Below, in pieces: positions 34,189 through 45,203 of a stretch of 64,000 bases of DNA (positions are counted from its first letter, which is position 1; every line of letters begins with the position of its first letter). The DNA comes from Pelosinus fermentans. GTDB taxonomy: Bacteria > Bacillota > Negativicutes > DSM-13327. The notes under the pieces are model-generated. The model ran no database searches, was not told the DNA's origin, and saw only the letters and a list, made by a program, of their open reading frames with translations. Both the position numbers and the translations under genes were made by a program. Location: positions 1 to 64,000 of the forward strand of contig DJJR01000026.1 in the NCBI GenBank assembly GCA_002434245.1, read 5' to 3'.

Positions 34189-36624
34189 TTGTTGATGGAT
34201 AAAGAAGGATTTAAAGACGCGTATAGTAAAAAATTACAAGCCCTGCATGGCAAAAGTCTTGAAGAATCCAGTATTCACGATCAGTATATAGCGTTGGGGA
34301 GCCTGCTGCGGGATTATATCAGTCCAAATTGGATAAAGACCAATCAGCAGTATAAGGCCAAGGGCGATAAACAAATCTATTATTTTTCAATAGAATTTCT
34401 ATTAGGTAAATTGCTGGATATGAACCTGCTCAATCTAGGAGTGAAAGAGGTTTGTCAGACCGGACTTAAAGAACTGGGGATTGATTTATCTGTATTGCTG
34501 CAGGAAGAGCCGGATGCAGGACTTGGCAATGGGGGACTTGGGAGACTTGCTGCTTGTTTTCTAGATTCCATGGCAGCCTTATCACTTCCGGGGCATGGCT
34601 GCGGTATTCGATATACCTATGGATTGTTTGAGCAGAAAATAGTCAAGAATTATCAAGTGGAATTACCGGATAACTGGTTGAAAGATGGTTATATATGGGA
34701 ATATCGTAGAACGAATAAAGCAGTAGAAGTTGCCTTTGGCGGTCATGTAAGAAGCGTAGTAAAAGCAGATGGCAGAACCTATTATTTTCATGAGAATGCG
34801 GAAGTGATATTAGCGGTTCCTTATGATATTCCTATGATCGGATATCAAAATAATACGGTCAATACTCTCAGGTTATGGAGCGCAGAATTGGCACATAACG
34901 ACTGCTATTTTGCATTCCGTAATCGGAATGATTTCTTAAAAGCGATAGAATATAAGAATTCAGTGGAGCGAATTTCTAAGTACTTATATCCCGATGATAC
35001 CCATCCTGAAGGACGTCTGCTGCGATTAAAACAGGAATATTTTTTTGTTTCTGCCGGATTGCAAAGTATTCTAAAAAGATTTAAGTCTGCGAATCATAGG
35101 ATTCAACTCTTTCCTGATAAAATCGGCGTACACATTAATGATACGCATCCAGCTTTAGCTGTTCCGGAATTGATGCGAATCTTAATTGATGAGGAGAATC
35201 TCGGTTGGGATGAGGCTTGGCAGATTACAACTAAGACCATATCCTATACCAATCATACTGTGCTGCCTGAGGCTCTTGAAACATGGCCGGTGGAGATGTT
35301 CCAGAACTTGCTGCCCCGGATTTATATGGTGATTGAAGAAATTAACCAGCGATTCTGTAAAGATCTTTGGGAACAATATCCTGGACAGTGGGGACGTATC
35401 AGAGATATGGCAGTGATTGCCGATGGCGTAATACATATGGCACGTCTGGCAGTAGTAGGCAGCCATAGCGTTAATGGGGTGGCGAAGCTGCATTCGGAGA
35501 TTTTGCAGCAACATCTGATGCATAATTTTTATCAATATGATCCTACTAAATTTCATAATAAAACAAACGGCATTACACATCGTCGTTGGCTACTAAAAGC
35601 CAATCCGCTGCTTACGGATTTAATTAATAATGCAATCGGAACCCACTGGATTGCTGATCCAAAGGAACTGCTGCTGTTGCGTAAGTACTCCCAAGATACT
35701 GTTTTTAAAGAACAATTAGGGACTATAAAGCTTAAGAATAAAATAAAGCTGGTTGATCATATTTACAGTCATTATGGGATATCTGTGAATCTCCATTCTA
35801 TTTTTGATATACAAATCAAACGGATTCATGCTTATAAGCGCCAAATATTAAATGTATTGCATATTATGCATCTATATAATGAATTGAAATTAAATCCGCA
35901 ATTAGACATGGTTCCACGCACCTTTATTTTCGCAGGAAAGGCTGCACCAGGCTATTATATAGCCAAACAAACGGTCAAATTGATTAATATCCTGGGATCT
36001 GTTATTAATCATGACAAAACAATACAAGATAAACTAAAAGTAGTTTTCATGGAGAATTATAGTGTATCCTTAGGGGAAATGCTGTTTCCTGCAGCCGATG
36101 TGAGTGAACAAATTTCTACTGCCAGCAAGGAAGCTTCTGGAACCGGAAATATGAAGTTTATGATGAACGGGGCTGTTACCATTGGAACATTAGATGGTGC
36201 TAATATTGAGATCAAAGAAGCAGTTGGCCCGGAAAATATTATTATTTTTGGTCTCACCGCCCAGCAGGCGCTTGATTACTATAAGCATGGAGGCTACAAT
36301 GCCTGGGATGTCTATAATGAAGATATGCGGGTCAAAAAAGTAATTGAGCAGCTGGTAAATGGGTATCTGCCTGATGAAAGAGAAGAGTTTAGACCCCTGT
36401 ATGATTATTTGCTGCGTAATAATGATGAATTCTTTGTTTTAAAGGATTTTGCAGCTTATGCCGATGCTCATAAACGGTTAGACGATACATTTCGTCAGAG
36501 ACAGCATTGGCAGTCGATGTGTCTGGAAAATATCGCTCATTCCGGTTTATTTTCCAGTGATAAAACAATACGGGAATATGCTGCAGAAACCTGGCATCTG
36601 GGAGAGTCAACTATAAGAGGATGA
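34189..36624 (+). CDS. glgP: Glycogen/starch phosphorylase, copy 1
   Basis: This 811-residue PLP enzyme releases glucose-1-phosphate from glycogen. The PLP Lys lies in KEASGTGNMKFMMNGAVTIG; AGLGNGGLGRLAACF and GCGIRYTYGLFEQ are strict family motifs, and length is normal. The reading frame opens TTG-TTG-ATG; AGGAGG is 6 bases before the first TTG. The next gene downstream, beyond a terminator, is a paralogue of exactly the same length. Two phosphorylases may differ in regulation or preferred chain length. Confidence 0.95.
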   Translation: MLMDKEGFKDAYSKKLQALHGKSLEESSIHDQYIALGSLLRDYISPNWIKTNQQYKAKGDKQIYYFSIEFLLGKLLDMNLLNLGVKEVCQTGLKELGIDLSVLLQEEPDAGLGNGGLGRLAACFLDSMAALSLPGHGCGIRYTYGLFEQKIVKNYQVELPDNWLKDGYIWEYRRTNKAVEVAFGGHVRSVVKADGRTYYFHENAEVILAVPYDIPMIGYQNNTVNTLRLWSAELAHNDCYFAFRNRNDFLKAIEYKNSVERISKYLYPDDTHPEGRLLRLKQEYFFVSAGLQSILKRFKSANHRIQLFPDKIGVHINDTHPALAVPELMRILIDEENLGWDEAWQITTKTISYTNHTVLPEALETWPVEMFQNLLPRIYMVIEEINQRFCKDLWEQYPGQWGRIRDMAVIADGVIHMARLAVVGSHSVNGVAKLHSEILQQHLMHNFYQYDPTKFHNKTNGITHRRWLLKANPLLTDLINNAIGTHWIADPKELLLLRKYSQDTVFKEQLGTIKLKNKIKLVDHIYSHYGISVNLHSIFDIQIKRIHAYKRQILNVLHIMHLYNELKLNPQLDMVPRTFIFAGKAAPGYYIAKQTVKLINILGSVINHDKTIQDKLKVVFMENYSVSLGEMLFPAADVSEQISTASKEASGTGNMKFMMNGAVTIGTLDGANIEIKEAVGPENIIIFGLTAQQALDYYKHGGYNAWDVYNEDMRVKKVIEQLVNGYLPDEREEFRPLYDYLLRNNDEFFVLKDFAAYADAHKRLDDTFRQRQHWQSMCLENIAHSGLFSSDKTIREYAAETWHLGESTIRG

Positions 36625-36632
36625 AAAAGCAG

Positions 36633-36670
36633 CGAGAGTATACTTATGCGTAAAGTATGCTCTCGTTTTA
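36633..36670 (+). terminator. Terminator between the two glgP genes
   Basis: CGAGAGTATACTT / AAGTATGCTCTCG (one G-U pair) then TTTTATAAT. It splits the glycogen locus into two transcription units. Confidence 0.75.
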
Positions 36671-36873
36671 TAATGCGCTTACGAAATATTGTAATGATAC
36701 AGCATGAATTTACACAAAAATGCAAAAATTTCCTGCAAAAAAAGAAGGGTTTTTTCGGACAAATGGACAAGTAATACGATAAGAGAAATCATATAATTTT
36801 TTTACAAAACAACAAGATTATCCAATACCATTACATATAAATATTGTAATTTTGAATAAGGGGGACAGGCTGC

Positions 36874-39309
36874 ATGTTAATGGATAAAGATGAATTCAAA
36901 GCCATTTTTGTAAACAATCTGCAAACGATGTTTGGTAAAGGAATTGAGGAAGCGTCTATTAATAATAAATATATGGCCCTAAGCCGAGTTATTCGTGATT
37001 GCATTAGTAAGAATTGGATGGAGACGAATAAACAGTATAGTGAGACGGGTGTAAAGCAGGTTTACTACTTTTCCATGGAGTTTTTACTGGGAAAAGCACT
37101 GGATATGCACTTAGTCAATGGGGGAGTCAAGGAAATCTATCGAGAGGCCCTGGAAGAGCTGGGGATTGACTTAAACGAACTGGAAAAACAAGAAGCAGAT
37201 CCGGGTCTGGGGAATGGTGGATTGGGTCGTTTAGCAGCCTGCTTTATGGAATCCATGGCAGCTGTTGGTATACCGGGACATGGCTGCGGCATCCGCTATA
37301 CTTATGGTTTATTCGAGCAAAAGATTGTTGATCATAATCAAGTCGAATTGCCTGATAACTGGCTTCAGGATGGGTATGCCTGGGAATTCCGTAAAGCAGA
37401 TAAAGCAGTAGAGGTCAAATTTGGCGGCACCATTAATAGTAGCCAGCAAGGAGAGCGATGGGTATTTACTCATGAAAATTATGAGGCTGTATTGGCAGTA
37501 CCTTATGATGTTCCCCTTGCTGGCTATCATAATAATACGGTGAATACGCTGCGATTGTGGAATGCAGAATCGTTACATGACACTTTTGATTTAGCTTCCT
37601 TTAATCGGGGTGAATATTTGGAAGCCATGGAGTATCGATCCTCCGTTGGTTTAATATCAAAAATATTATATCCACAGGATAATTTTTATGAAGGACGTCT
37701 ATTGCGTTTAAAACAGCAGTACTTCTTTGTTTCTGCTGGACTGCAGAGTATCATCCGGCGTTACAAGAAGAGGTATAGCTCCATGAAGCAATTGCCGAAA
37801 AGAGTAGCTGTTCATATTAATGATACCCATCCGGCCATCGCTGTACCTGAGCTGATGCGTTTATTGATGGATCAGGAGGAATTATCTTGGGATGATGCCT
37901 GGAAGATTACTACGGAAACCATTTCCTATACCAATCACACCATTATGCCGGAAGCCTTAGAAACATGGCCAGTTGAGATGTTTAAGTCGCTGCTTCCAAG
38001 AATGTATATGATTGTACATGAAATTAATGAACGCGTGTGCCGCAGTTTATGGGATGCCTATCCCGGAGACTGGGAGCGAATTCGAAGCATGGCAGTGATT
38101 GCTGATAATATGGTGCATATGGCCAGGCTTGCTGTAGTTGGCAGTCATAGTGTAAATGGTGTTGCTCAAATACATACAGACATCTTAAAAGAACACATTA
38201 TGTCAAATTTCCATAAATTTTATCCCAAAAAGTTTAATAATAAAACAAATGGTATTACCCATCGGCGGTGGCTGTTAAAAGCTAACCCTGAGCTTGCCGG
38301 GATTATAAGCGACTGCATTGGATCAGGCTGGATCACCGACCCTCAGAGCTTAGAGGAATTTGGGCGATTTGCCACGGATAAGATCATACAAGAAAAAGTC
38401 CGGAAAGTGAAACACAATAATAAAAAGATATTAGCGAAGTACATTAAGGAAAAAACAGGTGTTACCGTAGATGCCCGTTCCATTTTTGATGTTCATATTA
38501 AACGCATTCATTCTTACAAACGCCAAATACTGAATGTCTTTCATATTATGGATTTGTATAACCGATTAAAGGAAAATCCTTCTTTGGCCATTACGCCTCG
38601 GACCTTTATTTTCGCTGGTAAAGCAGCACCAGGTTACTATATTGCAAAACAGACGATTAAATTGATTAGTGTTCTGGCTTCGTTAATTAATAAGGATAAG
38701 GATATTAAAGGTAAGTTGAAGGTCATCTTTTTAGAAAATTATAGCGTCTCCTTAGGAGAACTGCTGTTTCCAGCAGCCGATGTGAGTGAGCAAATATCAA
38801 CAGCCAGTAAAGAGGCTTCAGGAACAGGTAATATGAAGTTTATGCTGAACGGCGCAGTAACCATTGGTACGCTGGATGGAGCAAATGTGGAAATCCATGA
38901 TGCGGTGGGCGATGATAATATCTTTATTTTCGGATTGACCAGCCAACAGGTGTTTGATTACTATAATCACGGCGGATACGATGCTTGGCAGGTGTACAAC
39001 AGCGATATACGGATTAAGACCGTTTTGGAACAATTGGTTAACGGCTTTTTGCCCTATCAGAGAGAAGAGTTTAGACCCTTGTATAATTCCTTACTTGCCG
39101 ACAATGATGAATTTTTTGTCTTACGAGATTTTGATGCCTATGCAAAAGCGCAGGTCGAATTAGACAAACGCTATAAACAAAAAAATAAATGGATCGAAAT
39201 GAGCATTCATAACATTGCACAAGCAGGTATTTTCTCAAGTGATCGCACCATTTGTGAATATGCCCGCGATATTTGGCATACAAAACCCGTAGTCATTACC
39301 AAACCATAG
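36874..39309 (+). CDS. glgP: Glycogen/starch phosphorylase, copy 2
   Basis: This is a second 811-residue phosphorylase, colinear with copy 1 along its whole length and carrying the same PLP motif (KEASGTGNMKFMLNGAVTIG) and AGxGNGGLGRLAACF-type block (here PGLGNGGLGRLAACF). The N-terminus, MLMDKDEFKAIF, matches copy 1 almost exactly. Divergence is spread throughout, so the duplication is old. GGGGGAC precedes the ATG. It opens the second transcription unit of the locus, with glgB following after 29 bases. Confidence 0.95.
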   Translation: MLMDKDEFKAIFVNNLQTMFGKGIEEASINNKYMALSRVIRDCISKNWMETNKQYSETGVKQVYYFSMEFLLGKALDMHLVNGGVKEIYREALEELGIDLNELEKQEADPGLGNGGLGRLAACFMESMAAVGIPGHGCGIRYTYGLFEQKIVDHNQVELPDNWLQDGYAWEFRKADKAVEVKFGGTINSSQQGERWVFTHENYEAVLAVPYDVPLAGYHNNTVNTLRLWNAESLHDTFDLASFNRGEYLEAMEYRSSVGLISKILYPQDNFYEGRLLRLKQQYFFVSAGLQSIIRRYKKRYSSMKQLPKRVAVHINDTHPAIAVPELMRLLMDQEELSWDDAWKITTETISYTNHTIMPEALETWPVEMFKSLLPRMYMIVHEINERVCRSLWDAYPGDWERIRSMAVIADNMVHMARLAVVGSHSVNGVAQIHTDILKEHIMSNFHKFYPKKFNNKTNGITHRRWLLKANPELAGIISDCIGSGWITDPQSLEEFGRFATDKIIQEKVRKVKHNNKKILAKYIKEKTGVTVDARSIFDVHIKRIHSYKRQILNVFHIMDLYNRLKENPSLAITPRTFIFAGKAAPGYYIAKQTIKLISVLASLINKDKDIKGKLKVIFLENYSVSLGELLFPAADVSEQISTASKEASGTGNMKFMLNGAVTIGTLDGANVEIHDAVGDDNIFIFGLTSQQVFDYYNHGGYDAWQVYNSDIRIKTVLEQLVNGFLPYQREEFRPLYNSLLADNDEFFVLRDFDAYAKAQVELDKRYKQKNKWIEMSIHNIAQAGIFSSDRTICEYARDIWHTKPVVITKP

Positions 39310-39338
39310 TCTGTGAATAGTGATAGGGGAGGTATTAT

Positions 39339-41237
39339 ATGGCAGTTCCTATTTCACCAATCAGTCAAGACGATTTGTATCTGTTTCATGAAGGCAGTAA
39401 CTTTCGAAGCTATCAGTTGCTGGGGGCTCATGTTCTCACCGAGAATGGCAAACGAGGTGTACGCTTTACGGTATGGGCACCAAATGCTAAGGGAGTACGA
39501 GTTGTCGGAGATTTTAATGCCTGGCAGGGCGAGGGTCATAAGATGAATCGCGTAGGGGAATCAGGTGTATGGCTGCTGTTTATTCCGGATCTTGTGGCAG
39601 GAGATATCTATAAATATGAAATCCAGGCTGCTGGCGGACAGACGCATATGAAGGCGGATCCTTATGCTTTTTATTCTCAGCTTCGGCCGGAAACCGCTTC
39701 GGTGGTCTACGATTTAAATGGTTATCAATGGAAAGACAAAAAATGGCAGTCTAGGAAGTGGCAGCCTGTAAATCAGCAGCCCCTATTGATTTATGAAGTG
39801 CATTTAGGATCGTGGCGGCGAGGGGCAGACAACGCTGTGCTGACATATCGTGAGCTGGCAGAGCTCCTTCCCCAATATGCATCTGCTATGGGCTATACGC
39901 ACATTGAGATCATGCCAGTTGCCGAACATCCTTTTGATGGATCTTGGGGCTATCAAGCGACAGGATATTATGCCATTACCAGCCGTTACGGTACGCCAGA
40001 AGATTTTATGTATCTGGTTGATGTATGTCATGAATATGAAATTGGTGTGATTGTAGACTGGGTACCAGGGCATTTTTGCAAAGATGATCATGGACTTAGG
40101 CAGTTTGATGGTACTGCATTATACGAGTATGCTGATGCCCAGCGGGCGGAGAATAAAGGCTGGGGTACTGCCAATTTCGATTTAGGACGCACGGAAGTGC
40201 TGAGTTTCCTGATTTCCAATGCTGTATTCTGGCTGGATGTCTATCATATTGATGGTATTCGGGTGGATGCGGTTTCTAATATCTTGTATTTAAATTATGG
40301 CAGAGAAGCTGGGGATTGGACGCCCAATCAATATGGGGGTGATGGCAATCTGGAAGGGGCAGCTTTTTTGCGCAAGCTGAATGAAGTCGTGTTTGCACAG
40401 CGGCCTAATGTGCTTATGATGGCAGAAGAATCAACTTCCTGGCCCATGGTATCTTGGCCGACCTATAGCGGCGGCTTGGGTTTTAACTTCAAATGGAATA
40501 TGGGCTGGATGAATGATATGCTGCGATATATGGAAATCGATCCAGTTCATCGAAAATGGAATCATCATTTGTTAACCTTTTCGTTTATGTATGCTTTTTC
40601 AGAAAATTTCATTCTGCCTTTATCTCACGATGAAGTGGTTCATGGAAAGAAATCAATGCTCAATAAAATGCCTGGTGACTATTGGCAAAAATTTGCTAAT
40701 CTGCGTGCTTTTTATGGTTATTGGATGGCTCATCCGGGAAAAAAATTATTATTTATGGGCAGTGAGTTTGGCCAATTTATTGAATGGCAGGATCATGAGA
40801 GTCTGGACTGGCACTTAGTGGAGTCCCCTATGCATAAAAAACTGCAGGAGTATTGTCGCAGGTTAAATCATTTTTATAAAGAGGAACGATCTTTATGGGT
40901 TGTAGATGGCAATTGGCAAGGATTTGAATGGATTGACTGCAGCGACTATACGCAAAGCGTGATTTGTTTTATGCGTAAGACTGCTAATCCAGAGGAAACG
41001 CTGCTGGTGGTGTGTAATTTTACACCTAACGTGCATCAGGCTTACCGAATCGGCGTACCTGTAGAGGGATCTTACCTAGAAATCTTTAACAGTGATTGGG
41101 AGGAGTTCGGAGGATCGGGACAAAAAAATACAGGAGTATTAGCAGCAGAAGAGATGGCTTGGCATAATCATTCTCACTCCTTGGCGATCACCCTTCCGCC
41201 TTTAGCTACTATCTACCTAAAAAAGACTGAGAAATGA
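39339..41237 (+). CDS. glgB: 1,4-alpha-glucan branching enzyme
   Basis: This 632-residue GH13 enzyme introduces alpha-1,6 branches in glycogen. It has an N-terminal CBM48 (about 35-115: GVRFTVWAPNAKGVRVVGDF), the barrel with nucleophile Asp in GIRVDAVSNILY, acid Glu in MMAEESTSWP, and the transition-state Asp in LSHDEVVHGK, then a C-terminal all-beta domain. The YHIDGIRVD and GNLEGAAFLRKLN segments identify GlgB rather than an amylase. AGGGGAGG lies before the ATG. Confidence 0.96.
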   Translation: MAVPISPISQDDLYLFHEGSNFRSYQLLGAHVLTENGKRGVRFTVWAPNAKGVRVVGDFNAWQGEGHKMNRVGESGVWLLFIPDLVAGDIYKYEIQAAGGQTHMKADPYAFYSQLRPETASVVYDLNGYQWKDKKWQSRKWQPVNQQPLLIYEVHLGSWRRGADNAVLTYRELAELLPQYASAMGYTHIEIMPVAEHPFDGSWGYQATGYYAITSRYGTPEDFMYLVDVCHEYEIGVIVDWVPGHFCKDDHGLRQFDGTALYEYADAQRAENKGWGTANFDLGRTEVLSFLISNAVFWLDVYHIDGIRVDAVSNILYLNYGREAGDWTPNQYGGDGNLEGAAFLRKLNEVVFAQRPNVLMMAEESTSWPMVSWPTYSGGLGFNFKWNMGWMNDMLRYMEIDPVHRKWNHHLLTFSFMYAFSENFILPLSHDEVVHGKKSMLNKMPGDYWQKFANLRAFYGYWMAHPGKKLLFMGSEFGQFIEWQDHESLDWHLVESPMHKKLQEYCRRLNHFYKEERSLWVVDGNWQGFEWIDCSDYTQSVICFMRKTANPEETLLVVCNFTPNVHQAYRIGVPVEGSYLEIFNSDWEEFGGSGQKNTGVLAAEEMAWHNHSHSLAITLPPLATIYLKKTEK

Positions 41238-41315
41238 GCGGAAGGTAGCGTCCTAAATAAACATAAAGGTGTTGGAAGAAGTTATGAAAGACTTTTAATA
41301 GTAGGGGGCGTTATT

Positions 41316-42527
41316 ATGCACAAAAAAGCGTGTGTAGCTATGTTATTGGCAGGTGGACAAGGAAGTCGTCTTGGTATTTTGACACAGAAATTAGCCAAAC
41401 CAGCAGTTCCCTTTGGCGGTAAGTACCGTATTATTGATTTTCCCTTAAGCAATTGTAATAATTCGGGAATTGACACGGTTGGTGTGCTTACCCAGTACAA
41501 GCCTTTAGCCTTAAATAGTTATATCGGTATTGGCAGTGCCTGGGATTTGGATCGAATGAACGGCGGTGTATTTGTACTCCCTCCTTATGTAAAAGAGCAG
41601 GGGGGAGAATGGTATAAAGGTACGGCAGATGCGATTTGTCAGAACAGCAATTTTATCGATCGGTTTAATCCGGAAACCGTACTCATATTATCAGGAGACC
41701 ATATTTATAAAATGGATTACTCTTTGATGCTGGAATTTCATCAAAAGCAGCAGGCGGATGCTACCATTGCGGTTATCGAAGTTCCTCTTGATGAAGCCAG
41801 CCGGTTTGGAATTATGAATACGGACAATGAACAGCGTATTATTGACTTTGAGGAAAAACCTGCAGAACCAAAAAGCAATTTGGCATCTATGGGAATCTAT
41901 ATATTTAGTTGGCCCGTTTTAAAGAAATATTTGTTCGAAGACGAGCTTAATCAAGATTCAACTCATGACTTTGGTCATGATATAATTCCAAAAATGCTGG
42001 CAGATAAGCGCAACCTGAGAGCCTATTCTTTCAGAGGATACTGGAAGGACGTGGGGACCGTGGAAAGCTATTGGCAGGCCAATATGGATTTGCTGGGAGA
42101 GAAACCCGAGCTGAATTTATATGATTCAAAGTGGCGTATTTATTCTTCGAACCCTCCGCGGCCGCCCCATTATACTTCTACTACGGCTAAAATAACGAAT
42201 TCGATTATTGCAGAGGGATGTTTGATTTTAGGTGAAGTAGAAAATTCGGTTCTTTTTCCGGATGTTTATGTCGGACCAGGTGCTAAGGTGAAAAATTCCA
42301 TTATTATGTCAGGTGCACATATTGAAGATCATGTTGTGACGGACAAGGCGATTATTGGACGTAAAACAGTACTGAAACAAGGAACAGTAGTAGCTGCTAA
42401 GAAGCTGGATGGGCAGCAGAAGATTGTAGTATTGGATATTGATATGATTATTCCACCCCATACTACGATTGAGGCAAGTCTTTCCTGCAGTCCGCCAGAA
42501 GATGCGCTTTGCAAAAGGGAGGAATAA
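41316..42527 (+). CDS. glgC: Glucose-1-phosphate adenylyltransferase, copy 2
   Basis: This 403-residue second GlgC keeps [39 protein letters not shown] and DFEEKP (FIEKP in copy 1). Compared with copy 1, the catalytic part is very alike but the last 70 or so residues differ, including an extra Lys-rich and Cys-containing tail, so allosteric responses may differ. AGGGGGCG precedes the ATG. It is followed three bases later by the second glgD. Confidence 0.95.
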   Translation: MHKKACVAMLLAGGQGSRLGILTQKLAKPAVPFGGKYRIIDFPLSNCNNSGIDTVGVLTQYKPLALNSYIGIGSAWDLDRMNGGVFVLPPYVKEQGGEWYKGTADAICQNSNFIDRFNPETVLILSGDHIYKMDYSLMLEFHQKQQADATIAVIEVPLDEASRFGIMNTDNEQRIIDFEEKPAEPKSNLASMGIYIFSWPVLKKYLFEDELNQDSTHDFGHDIIPKMLADKRNLRAYSFRGYWKDVGTVESYWQANMDLLGEKPELNLYDSKWRIYSSNPPRPPHYTSTTAKITNSIIAEGCLILGEVENSVLFPDVYVGPGAKVKNSIIMSGAHIEDHVVTDKAIIGRKTVLKQGTVVAAKKLDGQQKIVVLDIDMIIPPHTTIEASLSCSPPEDALCKREE

Positions 42528-42530
42528 GAT

Positions 42531-43649
42531 ATGATTGATTTAATGGGGATTATCAACCTCAATGAAGCAGAAGAACATTTAGGAGAATTAAGCCGCTCCC
42601 GTTCATTGGCCTCAATTCCCTTTGCTGGACGCTACCGGTTAATTGACTTTGTTCTGTCAAATATGGTCAATTCAGAAATTTCTAATGTGGGAATCTTTAT
42701 TCAACATAAGTATCGTTCTTTGGTAGATCATTTACGTTCCGGCAAGGATTGGGATTTGGCACGTAAACGGGATGGACTCTTTGTTTTGCCGCCGGCTTAT
42801 ACCAGAACTCCGATGCAGGTTCACCGGGGAGATGTAGAAAACTTATACAGCAATTTAGATTATATTTATCAAAGCCGTCAGAAGTATGTTATCATTGCTG
42901 GCGCCAATATTGTAAGCAATATGGATTATCGAGTGATCTTGGAATATCATAAAAATACAGAGGCTGATATTACCGTTTTATATACAAAGGCAAATTGCGG
43001 CACTCATGATTGTGTACGATCTAATATTTTAGGACTTAGCCCAGAGGGGCGGGTTCTTACCATTAGTGAATTTAAAGATACAGGCGGTTATCAAAATATG
43101 TCCATTGACATGTTTATTATGAAAAAGGATCTCCTCATTGATTTAGTGAATCAGTGTATTGCCCGTGGTGATTATGATTTTGTAAAGCATTGTATCATTA
43201 AGAATGTTAAGAAATTAAAAGTATATGGATATCATCATCCAGGTTATGCAGCACGGATTAGTTCTCTGCAAAGCTACTTTCAGCATAGTATGGAATTACT
43301 CAATCCTCACATTTGGAAGGAGCTGTTCTTCAAATCGGGATTGATTTATACAAAGGTCAAGGATGAAGCACCTGCCAAATATATACATGAAACGGAGGTG
43401 ACGAATTCTTTAATTGCCAGTGGATGCTATGTGGAAGGAAAAGTCGAAAATAGTATTTTATTTCGGGGCGTAAAAGTACTTAAGGGAGCATATATTAAAA
43501 ATAGTGTTATTATGCAGAAGGGGAATATCGGTCCAGGAGTGATCCTCGAAAATGTTATTTGTGATAAGGATGTTCATATTACCGCTAATAAGCAGTTAAA
43601 GGGTGAATACAGTTATCCCCTTGTAATAAAGAAAGGACGGGTGATTTAA
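42531..43649 (+). CDS. glgD: GlgD, regulatory subunit of ADP-glucose pyrophosphorylase, copy 2
   Basis: This 372-residue partner of GlgC copy 2 has the degenerate N-terminal loop (MGIINLNEAEEH), PFAGRYRLIDFVLSNMVNSE and the late KDEAPAKYIHETEVTNSLIA block. It parallels copy 1 throughout. It lies 3 bases after glgC and 2 bases before glgA, so ADP-glucose supply and glycogen synthase are translated together. Confidence 0.92.
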   Translation: MIDLMGIINLNEAEEHLGELSRSRSLASIPFAGRYRLIDFVLSNMVNSEISNVGIFIQHKYRSLVDHLRSGKDWDLARKRDGLFVLPPAYTRTPMQVHRGDVENLYSNLDYIYQSRQKYVIIAGANIVSNMDYRVILEYHKNTEADITVLYTKANCGTHDCVRSNILGLSPEGRVLTISEFKDTGGYQNMSIDMFIMKKDLLIDLVNQCIARGDYDFVKHCIIKNVKKLKVYGYHHPGYAARISSLQSYFQHSMELLNPHIWKELFFKSGLIYTKVKDEAPAKYIHETEVTNSLIASGCYVEGKVENSILFRGVKVLKGAYIKNSVIMQKGNIGPGVILENVICDKDVHITANKQLKGEYSYPLVIKKGRVI

Positions 43650-43651
43650 CT

Positions 43652-45118
43652 ATGACAAAAGTATTAATCGCAGCCGCCGAAGCGGTACCTTTTGCAAAAA
43701 CAGGTGGATTAGGAGACGTTATTGGCTCATTGCCGAAAGAGCTGATTCAGCAAGGTGTGGATGCCAGGGTCATTATGCCTAATTATCAAGATATACCCGA
43801 GGGTTTCAAGTCACAAATGGTGTTTAAAAATCACTTTTTTGTGCAGGTTGGCTGGCGGCAGCAATATTGCGGAATTTTAGAATTTGTTTATGAGGGTGTG
43901 ACCTTCTATTTTGCGGATAATGAATATTATTTTAAACGGCATGGCTTTTATGGTTATGGGGATGATGCGGAGCGCTTTGGTTTCTTTTGCCGTGCGGTAT
44001 TAGAGGCTTTGGACAAAATTGATTTTATGCCGGACATCATTCATTGCCACGATTGGCACACTGGAATGATTAGTGCGTTGTTAGATGCTCATTATCGGGA
44101 GAAGCCGAAGTATAAAAAAATCAAGACCTTATTTACCATTCATAATTTAAAATATCAAGGTGTATTTTCCCAAGATATTTTACATGATATATTGAGTCTA
44201 GACTGGAAATATTTCACCCCTGAAGGTGTGGAATTCCACAAAGCTGTTAATTTCATGAAGGGCGGTCTGGCATATGCGGATATGATTTCTACGGTCAGCA
44301 GAACCTATGCCAAGGAAATTCAAGATCCTTATTTTGGTGAGGAATTAGATGGATTTTTACGGAAGCGCCAAAATCGTTTAGTGGGTATTGTAAATGGTAT
44401 TGATTATGCTGTATATAATCCAGCGACGGATAAGCTGATTTCCACTACCTATGATGTGGATACCATAGAGAATAAAAAGAAAAATAAGATGGAACTGCAA
44501 GCTCGCCTAGGTTTACCTGTCAGGGAAGATGTACCGGTTATTGCTATCGTTTCCCGCTTAGTGAGTGCCAAAGGCTTGGATTTAGTCGAAAGAATGTTTC
44601 AGGATGTGGTGAAACAGGCCGCTATTGCTGGAAGGGATACCTATGATATTCAATTAGTGGTTCTAGGGACTGGCGAAGCACGGTATGAGAATTTCTTTAA
44701 ATACATGGCCTGGCAGTACCCTGGTAAAGTATCTGCTAATATCATGTTTGATGAAGATTTAGCTCATCAAATTTACGCCGGCGCCGATATGTTCCTAATG
44801 CCTTCCTTATATGAACCTTGCGGTATTGGTCAACTGATCGCCATGCGTTATGGCTGCTTGCCAATTGTGAGGGAAATTGGCGGCCTGCGCGATACGGTAC
44901 GGTCATATAATCAAGAGATCTGCGAAGGAAATGGTTTTACTTTTGTAAACTATAATGCTCATGAGATGGCAGATACAATCAATTGGGCACTAAAAACATT
45001 CCAAGATAAGGAATGCTGGAATAAAATAGTGAAAAATGCAATGCTGAGCGATTATAGCTGGCAAAAATCAGCTAAAGAATACAAGGAAATGTATCAAAAA
45101 TTAATAAAGCAGGTGTAA
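43652..45118 (+). CDS. glgA: Glycogen synthase (ADP-glucose)
   Basis: This 488-residue GT5 glycosyltransferase extends alpha-1,4-glucan from ADP-glucose. The N-terminal ADP-glucose motif KTGGLGDVIGSLPK is intact (about residue 16), as are IIHCHDWHTG and the C-terminal MPSLYEPCGIGQL with the catalytic Glu. Length is typical. It is the only glgA in the window although glgC, glgD and glgP are duplicated. Confidence 0.96.
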   Translation: MTKVLIAAAEAVPFAKTGGLGDVIGSLPKELIQQGVDARVIMPNYQDIPEGFKSQMVFKNHFFVQVGWRQQYCGILEFVYEGVTFYFADNEYYFKRHGFYGYGDDAERFGFFCRAVLEALDKIDFMPDIIHCHDWHTGMISALLDAHYREKPKYKKIKTLFTIHNLKYQGVFSQDILHDILSLDWKYFTPEGVEFHKAVNFMKGGLAYADMISTVSRTYAKEIQDPYFGEELDGFLRKRQNRLVGIVNGIDYAVYNPATDKLISTTYDVDTIENKKKNKMELQARLGLPVREDVPVIAIVSRLVSAKGLDLVERMFQDVVKQAAIAGRDTYDIQLVVLGTGEARYENFFKYMAWQYPGKVSANIMFDEDLAHQIYAGADMFLMPSLYEPCGIGQLIAMRYGCLPIVREIGGLRDTVRSYNQEICEGNGFTFVNYNAHEMADTINWALKTFQDKECWNKIVKNAMLSDYSWQKSAKEYKEMYQKLIKQV

Positions 45119-45203
45119 TGGCAGAGGATTCATGAGAAAGAAAGCCAAGAATGGCTCTGATGGTCTTGTCAGCAGGTATTTTCTAACAAGTGAGGGATGT
45201 AAT

